A stretch of DNA of 64,000 bases from Neovahlkampfia damariscottae (taxonomy: Eukaryota; Heterolobosea; Selenaionea; Neovahlkampfiida; Neovahlkampfiidae), in the NCBI GenBank assembly GCA_016618085.1, contig JABLTG010000002.1, positions 1-64,000 of the forward strand. The letters are read 5' to 3'. Below, piece by piece: positions 20,634 to 32,238 of the stretch; the first letter of the stretch is position 1, and every line of letters starts with the position of its first letter. The position numbers were made by a program, and so were the translations under genes. Below the pieces are notes generated by a model. It ran no database searches, had not been told where the DNA came from, and worked only from the letters and a program-made list of their open reading frames with translations.

Positions 20634-22343
20634 ATGTCAACAACAGAAATTATTGCTTCAACAGAGGTCACAATTTTAACTTTCAACGATATTTATGATT
20701 TTAATCCAGATCATGAAGGATTAGGTGGTCTTTCAGAATTACAAACAATAATTGAAAAAGAAAAATCCAAAGAGAAGAATGTAATAACGTGTTTAAATGG
20801 TGATTTTTTGGAGGTCTCAAGTTTAGCATCAATATACAAAGGTTCTCATATGATTGATATTTTCAACGAAATGTCAAGTAAAATCATCAAAATTATCTTA
20901 TTAACAGTAAAGTTGATTATGTTTGTTTAGGTAATCATGAATTTGACCACGGTGAAGAAGAATTGAAAAAAAGAATAAAAGAGTCCAAATTTAAATGGAT
21001 TAATTCAAATATTCATGAAAATCAAAAAGTGTTAGAAGGAACAAAAGAATATGAGATTTTAACTTTTGACAAGATTGTGAGAAAATTTTTGAAATTTATT
21101 TTTATTTAGAAAATTGGAATGTTTTCTCTATGTACAGAAGAAACAAGAAATATAAGCTATCCTGGTGAATCTATTGAATTTTTGGACTGCACTTCAACAA
21201 CAGAAAAAATGTTGAAAATTTTTGAAAAAGAAAAAATAGATGTCATTATTGGAATTACTCATCTTGCATTAAAATTTGATATAGAATTGGCCAAAAAGTT
21301 TCCAAGCATCAATGTAATTATTGGTGGACATGACCATGTTTGTTATTTTTTTTCATTAACAATTTAGAATCCAATTTCAGTTCAACAAGGAAATACATTA
21401 ATCATGAAATCAGGTCATGATGCTCATTACTTAGGAAATATAAAATTGAACATTAAAAAAACGAAACATTCATTTCAAAAAAATGATTATGTTCACACAA
21501 GAGTTATTCCTGACTGGAAATTTATTTTGAATCAAAAAGGAACAAATAAAGAGAATATGAAAGTAAAAGAGAGAATTCAACACTATATGCAGTTTTTACC
21601 TGAAGATGAAGACTTTGCAATTTGTGAATCTTTTCTTGATTCAACTACAGAGACAGGTGACAATATTTTATTTTTAATTTTTGTATTCAGTCAGGGGTAA
21701 GGAAGCAGTTTTTGGGAATTTGGTCTGTGATGCTGTTTTATTCAACTATCAATCAGAAATCGCATTTGTAAATGGAGGAACAATTAGAGGTGATAGACAT
21801 TATGCACCAGGTCATGTTATCACGAAATCAGGTAAAATATACACAATATCAACTAAATTATCAAGACTTAAACATAGAATTACCTTTCATCAATCCATGG
21901 TAAACAAATTTCAATTTTTTTTTTTGATTTTATAGTTATGAATGTAAAATTCTTGGAAAAGATTTATTACAATTATTTGAAGAGTCAATGAATAAAGTTG
22001 GTACGAGACATGGTAGTTTTCCACATTTCTCAAAAGGAATTTCTTTAACATTTGATTTAAAGAATGAAGTTGGAAGTCGATTGATAAAATCTTCATTTAA
22101 TGGTGAACCAATTGATGAAAATCGTTGGTATTCATTAGTATCAACAAAATATCTACTATCAGGTACATTTATTTTGAATTAATTTTTCCATCAGGTGGAG
22201 ATTCTTATTTAAGTTTAAAAAATGGAATTAGTGTTACAAATAATTCAGATGGAACAATTGTGAGAGATTCAGTTGAAAAATATTTAAAACATGAAAAAGT
22301 TGTTTCACCAAAAATTGAAGGAAGGATACATTTGATTCATTAA
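20634..22343 (+). CDS. 5'-nucleotidase/UshA-family metallophosphatase, eight exons
   Basis: Exons 20634-20877, 20913-21076, 21110-21337, 21368-21656, 21691-21831, 21866-21899, 21936-22162 and 22195-22343 all join in phase, giving about 491 residues. The N-terminal metallophosphatase domain shows the metal-binding [21 protein letters not shown] and GGHDH motifs. The C-terminal 5'-nucleotidase domain shows NLVCDAVL and [10 protein letters not shown]. The family hydrolyses nucleotide phosphoesters, usually extracellularly, but here there is no signal peptide, so a cytosolic enzyme is likely. Exon 6 is only 34 bases. Confidence 0.88.
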
Positions 22344-22512
22344 ACTCTTTTTTGAACCAATCATTTTAGTTCCAAACCTCATTTACTTTTTGTCAACTAA
22401 AAACTACTTTCAGATGAATGACTTGACGAATAAACTTTCAAAGAAATATTGAAATTTCGAAATACCTTCAACTTATAAATAGATTTGACCAATCAAATTC
22501 AAATAACAAAAG

Positions 22513-24201
22513 ATGGACGAAGAAGAATTTGACTTTGACAAAAATAAAGACCATTTAAAGAAAAGTTACTTGAATGATTTATTAACAAGAAATGGTTCTT
22601 TCAGAAAAATCCTTCAAAAAGGGATTGGTGAAGATTTAGAAAAATATCAAAAAGAATTACAAGACCACATTGAAGAAATCAAATCAAATCTTGAAAAATT
22701 AAAACAAAATAAAGAAAAGCATCAAACTGAAATCAGAAATCTTGATTTAGTTCTTAACTCAGCTCAAAAAACTTTTAAAGAATTCAATAATAAAATTGAA
22801 GCAAACAAACAAAGCATGAAACAAAATGAAACAAAATTAGAAGAAAAGAAAAGACAAGAAGAAACATTAAAAACAAAAAAATCTGAAGTTGAATCAACAT
22901 TTAATGGTTTAGAAGCAATGAAAAAAGAGAGAATGCTACAACAAAAAAAACTTGAAAATGATAAAATAGTTGCAGAACAAAAAATCAAAGATGCAGAAAA
23001 TCATTTGAATAGTGAACTTATTAGAACTGAAAAAGAACTTCAACAGGATATTTTAAAGTTAGATGCGGAAATGCAAAGGTTAGAAGCACAATTAGCTAAA
23101 CTTGATGAGAAAATTATGATTTCCAAACAAATGGAAATGCAATTGAACTCAAAAATAGATGAACTAAAAAGAAAAGAGCTTGAATTATCAAATTTAGTAA
23201 TTTCATTAAAAGGGAGTATTAGTTATGAAACCAGAAAAATCAAAGAACTTCAAAATGAAATTGAGAACATGAGACAAAAAATAGCAGCCATTGAAGCTCA
23301 TATTAAACAACTTCAAGCTCAAAAAGAACAAATGTTAAGACACAAAGCTTCAATTCAAGATTATACTCAAACCTATAAATCAGGTTGCAGTAAGAAAACT
23401 TGTCATGTATCAAGACAAGGTGAAAGAGATGCTGTTCAAAGTCAAATTGATGAAGTTACTCGTCAACAAGATAATTTAAGGCAAGATTGTATTCGTTGGG
23501 AATCATATATCATGGAAGCTAAAAATAGAGTTGAAAACTTTGAATTTGATAAGAACAAACATGAAATTGAATTGAATCAAACGATTAATACTCAATCTTT
23601 TGTGTTAAATGAAAAAAATCAATCCATTCAAAAGTTAAAATTAACTGAATCTGTCATTGATCAATTGGAATCAAATGTGATTGAACTTGAAGGAAAAGTT
23701 GAAATAAATTTAAATCAAAAAATTTTACTTTTTTCATCAAAACAAGAAAATGAAAGAAAAATTGAAGAATGTAAACAAGATATTGAAAAATCAGAAATTA
23801 AAGAAAAAAAAATTCAAGAAGAAATTGCTGATAATGAAAAAGATTTAACTCAAATGAACAGTGAAATGGATAAAGTCAAAACTGATTTAAATCAAACAAA
23901 TGATGTTTTATTCTCATTAGAGAATGAGAAAAATAAGTTAGATAATGAAAGAATTGATTTAGTAAATGCACAAACTAAGATTGAAAACATCCAATTGATA
24001 AACGGATTGAAAAGAGATAACCATAATTCTCAATTGGATTTGGATGAAACTTTAATAGAAAGTCAACAACATGCAAATAAAGTACACAAGAACGAATTGG
24101 ATTTCACAAATGCAGTCAAACAAACAATTCAAAATGTGATTGTGAATTATGACAAAAATAAAAATAAAAATAAAAATGAATTCAAAAATCATAAACAATA
24201 A
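22513..24201 (+). CDS. Long coiled-coil protein with central Cys motif
   Basis: Single exon, 562 residues, almost entirely heptad coiled coil. Around residues 295-325 the coil is broken by SGCSKKTCHVSRQGERD, after which a second coiled coil runs to a Lys/Asn tail. The Cys-x4-Cys-His spacing could bind a metal or form a hinge, as in rod proteins with a central break, but no SMC or Rad50 ATPase ends are present. No membrane helix. Function unknown. accaatca at 22488-22495 lies 17 bases before the ATG. Confidence 0.7.
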   Translation: MDEEEFDFDKNKDHLKKSYLNDLLTRNGSFRKILQKGIGEDLEKYQKELQDHIEEIKSNLEKLKQNKEKHQTEIRNLDLVLNSAQKTFKEFNNKIEANKQSMKQNETKLEEKKRQEETLKTKKSEVESTFNGLEAMKKERMLQQKKLENDKIVAEQKIKDAENHLNSELIRTEKELQQDILKLDAEMQRLEAQLAKLDEKIMISKQMEMQLNSKIDELKRKELELSNLVISLKGSISYETRKIKELQNEIENMRQKIAAIEAHIKQLQAQKEQMLRHKASIQDYTQTYKSGCSKKTCHVSRQGERDAVQSQIDEVTRQQDNLRQDCIRWESYIMEAKNRVENFEFDKNKHEIELNQTINTQSFVLNEKNQSIQKLKLTESVIDQLESNVIELEGKVEINLNQKILLFSSKQENERKIEECKQDIEKSEIKEKKIQEEIADNEKDLTQMNSEMDKVKTDLNQTNDVLFSLENEKNKLDNERIDLVNAQTKIENIQLINGLKRDNHNSQLDLDETLIESQQHANKVHKNELDFTNAVKQTIQNVIVNYDKNKNKNKNEFKNHKQ

Positions 24202-24287
24202 ATTTTTAACATGACTTTGTTGTTCATTTTACACAAGGTTGTGAAAAAACAGTGGACCAATTAAACGGGGATTGAGTCATTTTATCA

Positions 24288-24295
24288 ACCAATCA
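24288..24295 (+). promoter_or_regulatory. ACCAATCA element two bases before an ATG
   Basis: The sequence is ACCAATCA-AA-ATG, with the ATG at 24298 opening an unambiguous signal peptide, so the start is not in doubt. This is the cleanest case showing how close the element can be to the coding region. Confidence 0.6.
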
Positions 24296-24297
24296 AA

Positions 24298-25209
24298 ATG
24301 CTCAAACAAATTGTTCTTGTTGTATTGTTATTGTGCTTAGCTTCTGTTTATTCAGTTCCTGTAGTATGTGGAACTGTAACTGTTGATGCTGTAGCTACAT
24401 TAGATATTGACAGTGAAGCTGATGTTTTATCATTTTTCAAAAAAAAATCACCATGCAAAGAAAAAGGAAAAGTTTGTGTTCATTACTGTTCAAATAAAAA
24501 AGGATTCACTTTCCTTGGTAGAAAAGTTTATTTAGCTGATTTTATTGAAAAATCTTCAGGAACAGAAAGCGCAAAAGCTCGTGCTTATGATCAGGCTTGT
24601 ATTAAAAGAACAATGGCAAAGAAAATGAAAAATTTCTTATATCGTCGTCTTCTTAAAAATATCCTCAAAAAACTTCAACAAATAAAAGCTACTCGTACAA
24701 AAAGAAACATTCCAAAATTCAACAAAGCAAAGAAACACTGGGGCAAATTATTGAATTATTTAGAAACTGATGGAAGTACAGTTGAAAAGTACTTTGGTCA
24801 AATGGCTGAATTATCAACTTTATTCGGAAAAGTTTGTAGAAACAAAAAAAATTGGAAAAGATACGTCAGAAAAAATTTAGCAAAATTTTTTAAAGGAGAC
24901 TACAAAAAGATGATTGCAAATGAAACAAATAAAGAAATCAAAAACTTAATCCTTCAAAAATTCGAAAAATTCAACAAATACTCAGATGCTATTTTTAAAA
25001 AGAATAAAAATCATAAACAAATGAAATTTGTTGCAAAATTCACAAATAAATTCATCAAAAGATTTGGTAGAATCATTATTGTTACAAAAGGAGACCGTCG
25101 TTATTGTCTTTGTGCGGACTATGCTCGTCAAAAAGGAATCACAGTTTCTTCCAACATCAAAAAAGTCATCAAAAATCAATGCAAACAAAAATATGGTAAA
25201 TATGAATAA
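24298..25209 (+). CDS. Lys-rich secreted protein
   Basis: Single exon, 303 residues. A signal peptide (IVLVVLLLCLASVYSVP) is followed by a strongly basic, helical protein with about ten Cys (CKEKGKVCVHYC, and CLCADYARQKG near the end). Lys exceeds 20% of residues, giving a high positive charge. Antimicrobial or nucleic-acid-binding secretion is conceivable but unsupported. No family recognised. The next gene begins 85 bases after the stop. Confidence 0.75.
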   Translation: MLKQIVLVVLLLCLASVYSVPVVCGTVTVDAVATLDIDSEADVLSFFKKKSPCKEKGKVCVHYCSNKKGFTFLGRKVYLADFIEKSSGTESAKARAYDQACIKRTMAKKMKNFLYRRLLKNILKKLQQIKATRTKRNIPKFNKAKKHWGKLLNYLETDGSTVEKYFGQMAELSTLFGKVCRNKKNWKRYVRKNLAKFFKGDYKKMIANETNKEIKNLILQKFEKFNKYSDAIFKKNKNHKQMKFVAKFTNKFIKRFGRIIIVTKGDRRYCLCADYARQKGITVSSNIKKVIKNQCKQKYGKYE

Positions 25210-25294
25210 ATTCAATATATTTAAAAAAAAACATTGTATATTCTTTCATTTCCGTTGTCCAATCATTTTGTTGATTATTTTAGCGCTCAAACCA

Positions 25295-26686
25295 ATGGAG
25301 GCTTTTTTGAACAAACAAAAACTAAAATTGAGTTGCAAAAAAAAAGATTATCCTCTTTATCAATTATTTGAATATCCAAACACTGGAAAATTCAATTATC
25401 AATTATTCTTAAAACAGTATTTAAAACAATTAAAAGAAGATTATGTTTATTTTTCTACAAATCAACAAACAAATGATTATATAAGTTGTTTAGATCAAAA
25501 AGAAAAATATTTATTGTCTGGAAGTTCTTCAGGAGAAATAAAATTTATCAACACCGAACTTGAAAATATTCAAAATTTTACAACAGGAAAACAAAAAAAT
25601 GAAATATTATCAATTCAATCCAAAAAATTTTTGAGCTCAGTAAAGTTTGGGAGAACTGAAACTGAAATTATTTCAACTTCAAGAAATCAAAGTTATATTT
25701 ATTTTTATGATGTCAATTCATCAATGACAGCACCAGTCAAATTATTAAAAGTCTCAAGTGATGTTTATGATATACAAATTTATAATGATATATTATATGG
25801 TGGATGCAGAGATGGAACTATTTTCATTTCAGATCCAAGAAAAAAGACACCAAAAGTATCATCCTTAATTTCATCAAAAGGATCAGTCAATTCAGTTTTA
25901 TTGAGTCATTGTGGGAATTATTTACATAGTGGTACATCTGATAATTCAATAATTACATGGGATATTCGATATCAACTGAAGAAATTGAAGACATTTGATG
26001 TGAAAAAATCAATCACAACACTGGCATCAAGATTACGCTTTGATTTGAATTGTAGATCACAAGAAATCAATAAAAATATTGAAAATAATTTAAATTTAAT
26101 GGAAGAGGATGAAGAAGGATTGAGGCCTATTGATGATTTTTCATCAAATCAATCAAGGATCAGAAATTTAAATCAATATTATCTTAACACTCAATTGAAG
26201 GAATTACCAAATCGTGTTAGCTCACTGATAGCAGATCCAACTACTGATCAATTTATAATGTTTCAATTGCAAGATGGCTCAGTTGGTCAATATGATATCA
26301 TTCAGGAGAAATTGAAAAAATTTTATCAACCAAAATCAAATCATCTTTCTTGTAAAATTTGTGATATTTTAACATATTTAGTTGAGAGGATAAATAATGA
26401 TATTGAAAAAACATCACCTTGTTTTTTAAATAAATTCAACTCATTGGTCTGTGTACCTTTGCCAATGTTCAAAGAATTGATTTTTTTAGATTTCAGTAAA
26501 TCAGATGAATTAATTTATTTTGATCTTTTTAACTTCACTACTAATACAAATGTAATAAAATCAACTCATGAAATTGTAACATCAAGAATTGAATTGAAAT
26601 ATGCTCCTTCAATTGTAAAATATGAAGAAAACAAAAATTCAATCTTTGTTGGTTGCACATCCAATAATATCATCAGATTGAAATAA
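25295..26686 (+). CDS. WD40-repeat protein
   Basis: 463 residues from ATG 25295, chosen because it follows tccaatca (25258-25265); the open frame upstream overlaps the preceding gene in another frame. WD-like blades are visible: YLLSGSSSGEIKFI, LYGGCRDGTIFISDPR, YLHSGTSDNSIITWDIR, and a last blade ending IFVGCTSNNIIRLK. About 90 N-terminal residues precede the propeller. The DPR/DIR ends of blades recall DCAF-type CUL4 substrate receptors, but no orthologue is evident. Acts presumably as an interaction scaffold. Confidence 0.75.
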   Translation: MEAFLNKQKLKLSCKKKDYPLYQLFEYPNTGKFNYQLFLKQYLKQLKEDYVYFSTNQQTNDYISCLDQKEKYLLSGSSSGEIKFINTELENIQNFTTGKQKNEILSIQSKKFLSSVKFGRTETEIISTSRNQSYIYFYDVNSSMTAPVKLLKVSSDVYDIQIYNDILYGGCRDGTIFISDPRKKTPKVSSLISSKGSVNSVLLSHCGNYLHSGTSDNSIITWDIRYQLKKLKTFDVKKSITTLASRLRFDLNCRSQEINKNIENNLNLMEEDEEGLRPIDDFSSNQSRIRNLNQYYLNTQLKELPNRVSSLIADPTTDQFIMFQLQDGSVGQYDIIQEKLKKFYQPKSNHLSCKICDILTYLVERINNDIEKTSPCFLNKFNSLVCVPLPMFKELIFLDFSKSDELIYFDLFNFTTNTNVIKSTHEIVTSRIELKYAPSIVKYEENKNSIFVGCTSNNIIRLK

Positions 26687-26791
26687 AAACTTTTTTTTTG
26701 TAAATCTTCATTTTCATTTTGTATATTTTCTTGTAATTTTCTTTCTCTTATTCGACCAATCAAAAGTTACTTCTATTTCAACAAACAAAAC

Positions 26792-29700
26792 ATGGAAGAA
26801 CAAGTTGCTTTAAACAAAGAAAATGGAAAAAAAGAAATGGTCAAAAAGTACCAAGAAATTGAAGGAAAGCATAATCACATTGGTGAATTCAATGGAAAAC
26901 CTATATTCATTGATATCGACTCAGTTTTAATGCACTGCCTTTTACACCCACTTATTGACACTATTCATGGTTTAGAAATTGTTCAAATAATTAATTTTAT
27001 TGAACTTTTTATTGAAAGATTTGAAAGAAATGTTATTTTAATTTTTTTTGAAAATTTGGAAAACGCTTGGAAAAATCCATCAGAAAAACTCGCAAGAAAT
27101 ATTATAAAACAACATTTTATAAACATTAATATTGTCGTTAAAACCTTTAAATCATGGGAAACAGAAGAATTTCATAATTACGTTGAAATTAATAGTCCTG
27201 CTTTTACTATCGTTTCAAATCCGAACAAATTACCAAAAAATTGTTCAAAAGATTCAGAATACTTATTTATGCATCAAATTACTCATTTTGTATATAATAA
27301 TATCAATTGTATCACCCAAAATGATCTCAGATATGAACCAGAAGGTTTGTTATAACAAAATTTTTTTTAATATTTTCAAAAAAAGGAATATATGGATTTC
27401 AATTCAATGGATCAACTTCAAAAGTTTTAAACATTGTACTTTATGAAGAAGAAAAAAAAGAGTGTTCAATAGATTTTGGATTATTTGAAAAATTAAACAA
27501 AATTTCAAATTTTAGAAATCAAGTTTGGACTTATGCTTGTATTAAATTTTTACAAAAACACCCAAAAGAATTTAACTTTACGAAAATATTATTACTTCAA
27601 TCATTTTTATTAGAAATTTTACCTTTACAATTTAGAAGTCAAATGGTTGATGATAAATTTAGTAATGTTATTATTCCATTATTAGAAGATGCTTATTCAA
27701 CTATTATTGATATTCCTTTAACAAATGATATTAAAATTTGTGATCTTTTTGATGGTAGATTAATTCATGTTATTTGGAATCATTTAGTTTCAATAAAATC
27801 TGTTGGAAATTTTGAAGATTTGGGAATGAATTCAGAAACATCTAAAAATTTTGAACATCTTTGGTCAATCATTGTTGAAGAAAGTAAATCAAATATTGAA
27901 TTATTTCCAATTGATTTTTCAAAATTTGAAATTTCAGAATTGAAGAAACAAGCATCAGAAGAATCAGAAATTGAAAAAGTATATCATATTTCATCTGATT
28001 TTGTTGGACCTTTAGTTAATGATGTTAATAAAAAATTAGAAGAAAATTCATTGATTTCAAAAAAGAAAGCATCTGGGTTTAATAATTTATTCATTGAAAA
28101 GTATCATTGGCATTCAGATAAATTATTTGATGATGGTGTTAGGTTTGTCAAAACGGATAATAATACATCTGGAAAAGCTGAACAAAGATACTCTGCTTTT
28201 ATGCAAAAATATGCTGCAAGTTTATCAGGAGGTAAAATTGTTAAAAGAGAAATTATCACACCTGTTATTAATAATTCAAAAACTGAAGAAAAAAATGAAA
28301 AAAAAGTACAATCTGGAGGAAAAAAGAAAGGTGGAAAAAAACAACTCAGTAAAAAAGATCAAATTATTGCAGACAATTTAAAAAAACAATTACAAAAAGA
28401 AATTAATGATATTAATGGAAAAATTGATACAATTTTAAAATTCGAATTGGAAGATTCAATTAAAAAATTACAAAATATGTGTGATCAAACAACAAAAGAT
28501 GAATTATATATTGTTCCATTAAGAAAAATTTTACAAAAATGTGAAGAAGCATTTGTTGCATCCCAAGGAAATGAAAAATTAGGAATGAGATTATTGACAG
28601 CTTTAACTGATTTATGCAATCTTCGCAATCTTTTAACAGTTGAAGATTTTGAACAAATTATCAAATCACTTAAACATTTAGGATTTGGAAATAAAGTTCA
28701 AGATTTCATTAATGAATATGCATCTTCAGATATTGCAACAAAATTAAGAATTGAACAATCAAAAGTTGTTGGAAAATATTCATTTCCAAGATTTTTATTC
28801 AAATTTGGAGGTGAATCAATGAAAAGAGAAACAGAATCCACAATTGATCCAAGAGTTAAAGATTTTGCACCTGATAAATGGCAAGTTGAACTTTTAGATA
28901 TTGTTGATAAAAAAGAATCATGTCTTGTTGTTGCTCCAACATCTTCAGGAAAAACTTTTATCTCATACTATTGTATGGAAAATGTTATGAAATGGAATAA
29001 AAGTAATAAAACAAGAAAAAGAGTTGTGTATGTATTACCAACAAAAGCACTTGTGAATCAAGTTTCAGGTGATATTTACAAACGTTATGGTTTAGTTTTT
29101 GGTGTTTTCACAAGAGACTATAGAAGAAACGTTGAAAATTGTGAAATTTTAATCACTGTTCCTCAATGTCTTGAAATTTTATTAATGTCACCTTCACAAT
29201 ACAATTGGATTGGTGAATTAGAATGGATTGTATTTGATGAAGTTCATTTTATCGGATTAAAAGATGGTGATATTTGGGAAAGAAATTTAAGATTAATCAA
29301 TTGTCCATTTTTAGCATTATCTGCGACCATTGGAAATCCAGAAACTTTAAAAGATTGGATGAATACTGTTTCACCAACAAAAGTCAATTTAGTTCAATAT
29401 AATCAAAGATATTCTGATTTATGTATCTCAGCATATAATTTAGAAAAAGAAACTGCAAAAATTACACAAGTAAATATGCCATCACAAGATTCTTTGATTA
29501 AAATTCATCCTATTGCATCAATGAAATATGAATACTATTTAAATAGTGATTTAGAGGCTGTTATGAATAAATTTAAATTCTCACCTTCAGAAACATTAGA
29601 ATTAGTTGAAGAAATGGAAAAAATTGATTTTTCAGGAGTTCCAAAACTTGCTGAATCATTTAAGAAGATAGTTCCGGAAAATTATTTCTCAAAAACATGT

Positions 29701-32125
29701 TCAATTGATAGAAAAGGAGCAAGATTATATCAAGATGATGTGAAGAAATTTTTATTAGATTTGATTTCAAATGGATTAACAAAGGAAGTTGATACAATTT
29801 TCACTCATTTCTCAACACCATTAAAGAGTTTAGAAAAATATGAAAAAGTGAATCCAAAGGCAAAGTTTTTGAATCTCTTAATTGAAATGAGATCACAAGG
29901 AATGTTACCTGCTTTAGCATTTTCCTTTTCTCGTTCATTTTGTGTTGAAATGGCTATTGAATTAACAATCAGTTTAGAAGAATTAGAAAAAGAAGAAATG
30001 ATCAGTAGAGGTTTTGATGATACATTTATGACTGCTTTACAAAAGAAAAAAGAAGAATTTGAACAAAACATTCAAAAACAATTACAATCTTTACAAAAAT
30101 CAAAAGAAAAACCAGATTATGATTCAGTTGATTTATTTGATGAAAGATTAGAAAGATATGAAGGAATGATAAGAGATATCAAAGCAAAATATTCATTTGT
30201 TTCACAAGGAGAAGATATGGCTTCAGAAGATAAAGAGTTTTGGTTAAAAAGATTATTATGGAAAACAAAATGGAAAGAAGATCATCCTTTATTGAGAGCA
30301 CTTCAAAAAGGAATTGGTGTACATCATTCAGGATTACCAAAAGAATACAAAGATTATGTTGAAACTTTGTTCAGAGGAAAACATATTAAATTAGTATTTG
30401 CAACTGGAACACTTGCTTATGGTGTCAATATGCCTTGTAAAGCAGTCATTTTTGTTTCAGAATCAAAATATTTAAGTCCTTTAATTTTTAATCAAATGAT
30501 TGGTAGAGCTGGAAGAAGAGGTTATGATAAAATTGGACATGTTGTATTCTTTAATTATCCATTGAAACAAGTTGCAAATTTATTATCTTCAAAAGTTCAA
30601 TCATTAAAAGGAAATTATGGAATGTCTGCAACTTTAGCATTAAGAATGTGCATTTTATTAACACAATCTGAAAAATTAAACCTCAAAAAAGTTGATCATG
30701 AATTGATTTTAAAAAAATGTAAAAATTTATTGAAACCTTCTTTTGGTTATAATGAAATTCATTCACAAGATCAAATTGCTCATCATTTCCGTTTTGCTTT
30801 GGAATTTTTATTGAGAAATGGTTATATCAATAATGAATGTGAAACTATTAATTTAACTGGATTAGTAGCTCATTTGTGGTACACAGAACCATCAAATTTT
30901 GTTTTTGCACGTTTTCTTGAATCAAAAGCAATGATGAATATTTGTGAAAAATGGAGAAATCCAGAATCATCAAAAGATGAAATTTCAAAAGAATTATTAA
31001 CTATTGTAGCTCATATGTTCAATCGTTATCCAAGTGACAAAGAAGAAACTTCTTTAAAATCACTTGACAAAGATGTTGTTGAAATGATCACAAATTACAA
31101 CAAAGAATCAATGAAAGTTTATGTTAATTACTTAAAAACATTTTCAAAAACTGAAATTGATTCAAAAAAGAATTATTTACCTTTATCAAAGACATTATTT
31201 GAATCAAAAGATGATGAACAACTTGATCATGGAATTTTAAAGAATATCAAAGAAACATCATTAGATAATAAAGTTAGATCACCATTCATGGGATTAAGTG
31301 GATTAGATGATAATTTTAATGTAAGAATATCTTTAACTAACATATAATTAGACAACAAGAGAAATTGTTGATTCAAGAAGAAGTGATATTTTTGTGAATG
31401 AAAAAGTGATTCCAATTTGTGAATATAAAAATGTTTTTGATGAAGATATCAAATTGTCTTCTTATATCATTCATTTTTATATGTCTGGAGATTATTCATC
31501 ATTGATTAAAGATTATAACATTAAATCAGGAGCTGCATGGTCAGTTTTGAAAGATTGGAGTTTAATGTTCTCTTTAATTGTGAATATCTTAAATCATTTA
31601 ATTGAAAATGACAAAAAGACAAATGAATCAGAAGAAATTGAAACTGCTAAAAAAGTATCTTTGAACACAGAAGAAACATGGGAAGATATTGAAGCAGAAG
31701 GAGATGCAGAAGATGAAGAAGAAGATATTGACTTTGATTCAAAGAAAAACTCAATTATTAATGAAGTAAAATCACAAAAAAAGAAAAAAGAAAATAAAAA
31801 GAAAACAGTTGAAACACCTAAAGAAGATGATTTACCAACATTTGATGATTCAGATTTGGATTGGGATGCATCAGGAGATGAAGAAGATGAAAAAGAAGAA
31901 GAAGAAATTGAAGAAGAAATTGTTGAAGAAAAATTATTCTCTTATGAAGATATGAAAGTGACTCTTGAAATCTTTGAATATATTCAATTACAATTTGATT
32001 CACATTTCAAAGCTATTCATGTTAAAACGGAAGAAGAAGATCTTGAAGATAAAATTCTCAGAGAACATAAAGAAAAAAGATATGAAGAGATGGAAAATGA
32101 TAGTGATAATGAATTAGATATTTAA
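26792..32125 (+). CDS. DDX60-like Ski2-family DExH RNA helicase
   Basis: Three exons (26792-27344, 27386-31320, 31352-32125) encode about 1753 residues, close to the roughly 1710 of vertebrate DDX60. Helicase motifs: I APTSSGKT, II DEVH, III SATIGNPETL, V FATGTLAYGVNMP, VI QMIGRAGRRG. The region before (DFAPDKWQVELLDIVD) and the long N-terminal part follow DDX60. In animals DDX60 is interferon-induced and linked to viral RNA sensing and mRNA quality control; homologues in fungi and protists are poorly studied. The C-terminal 240 residues carry long Glu/Asp tracts. No Ski2/Mtr4 arch domain was noticed. Confidence 0.85.
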
Positions 32126-32238
32126 ATAAAAATTAGTTTTAAGAATTTCAACTTGAACAAACTTTTATTTTTGAAAACTCCGAGTAATACCAAATTCTTA
32201 TTGGTTAACATATTCTCAACAGAAAAGTCCAGAATTGA

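Noticed and set aside
25028-25294. WD40 frame extended back to 25028
   Set aside because: It overlaps the end of the upstream secreted-protein gene in another frame; the promoter element and ATG 25295 lie downstream.
27132-27446. Plus-strand 104-codon frame inside the DDX60-like gene
   Set aside because: Shadow of exon 1 in another frame; the helicase frame continues through the intron at 27345-27385.
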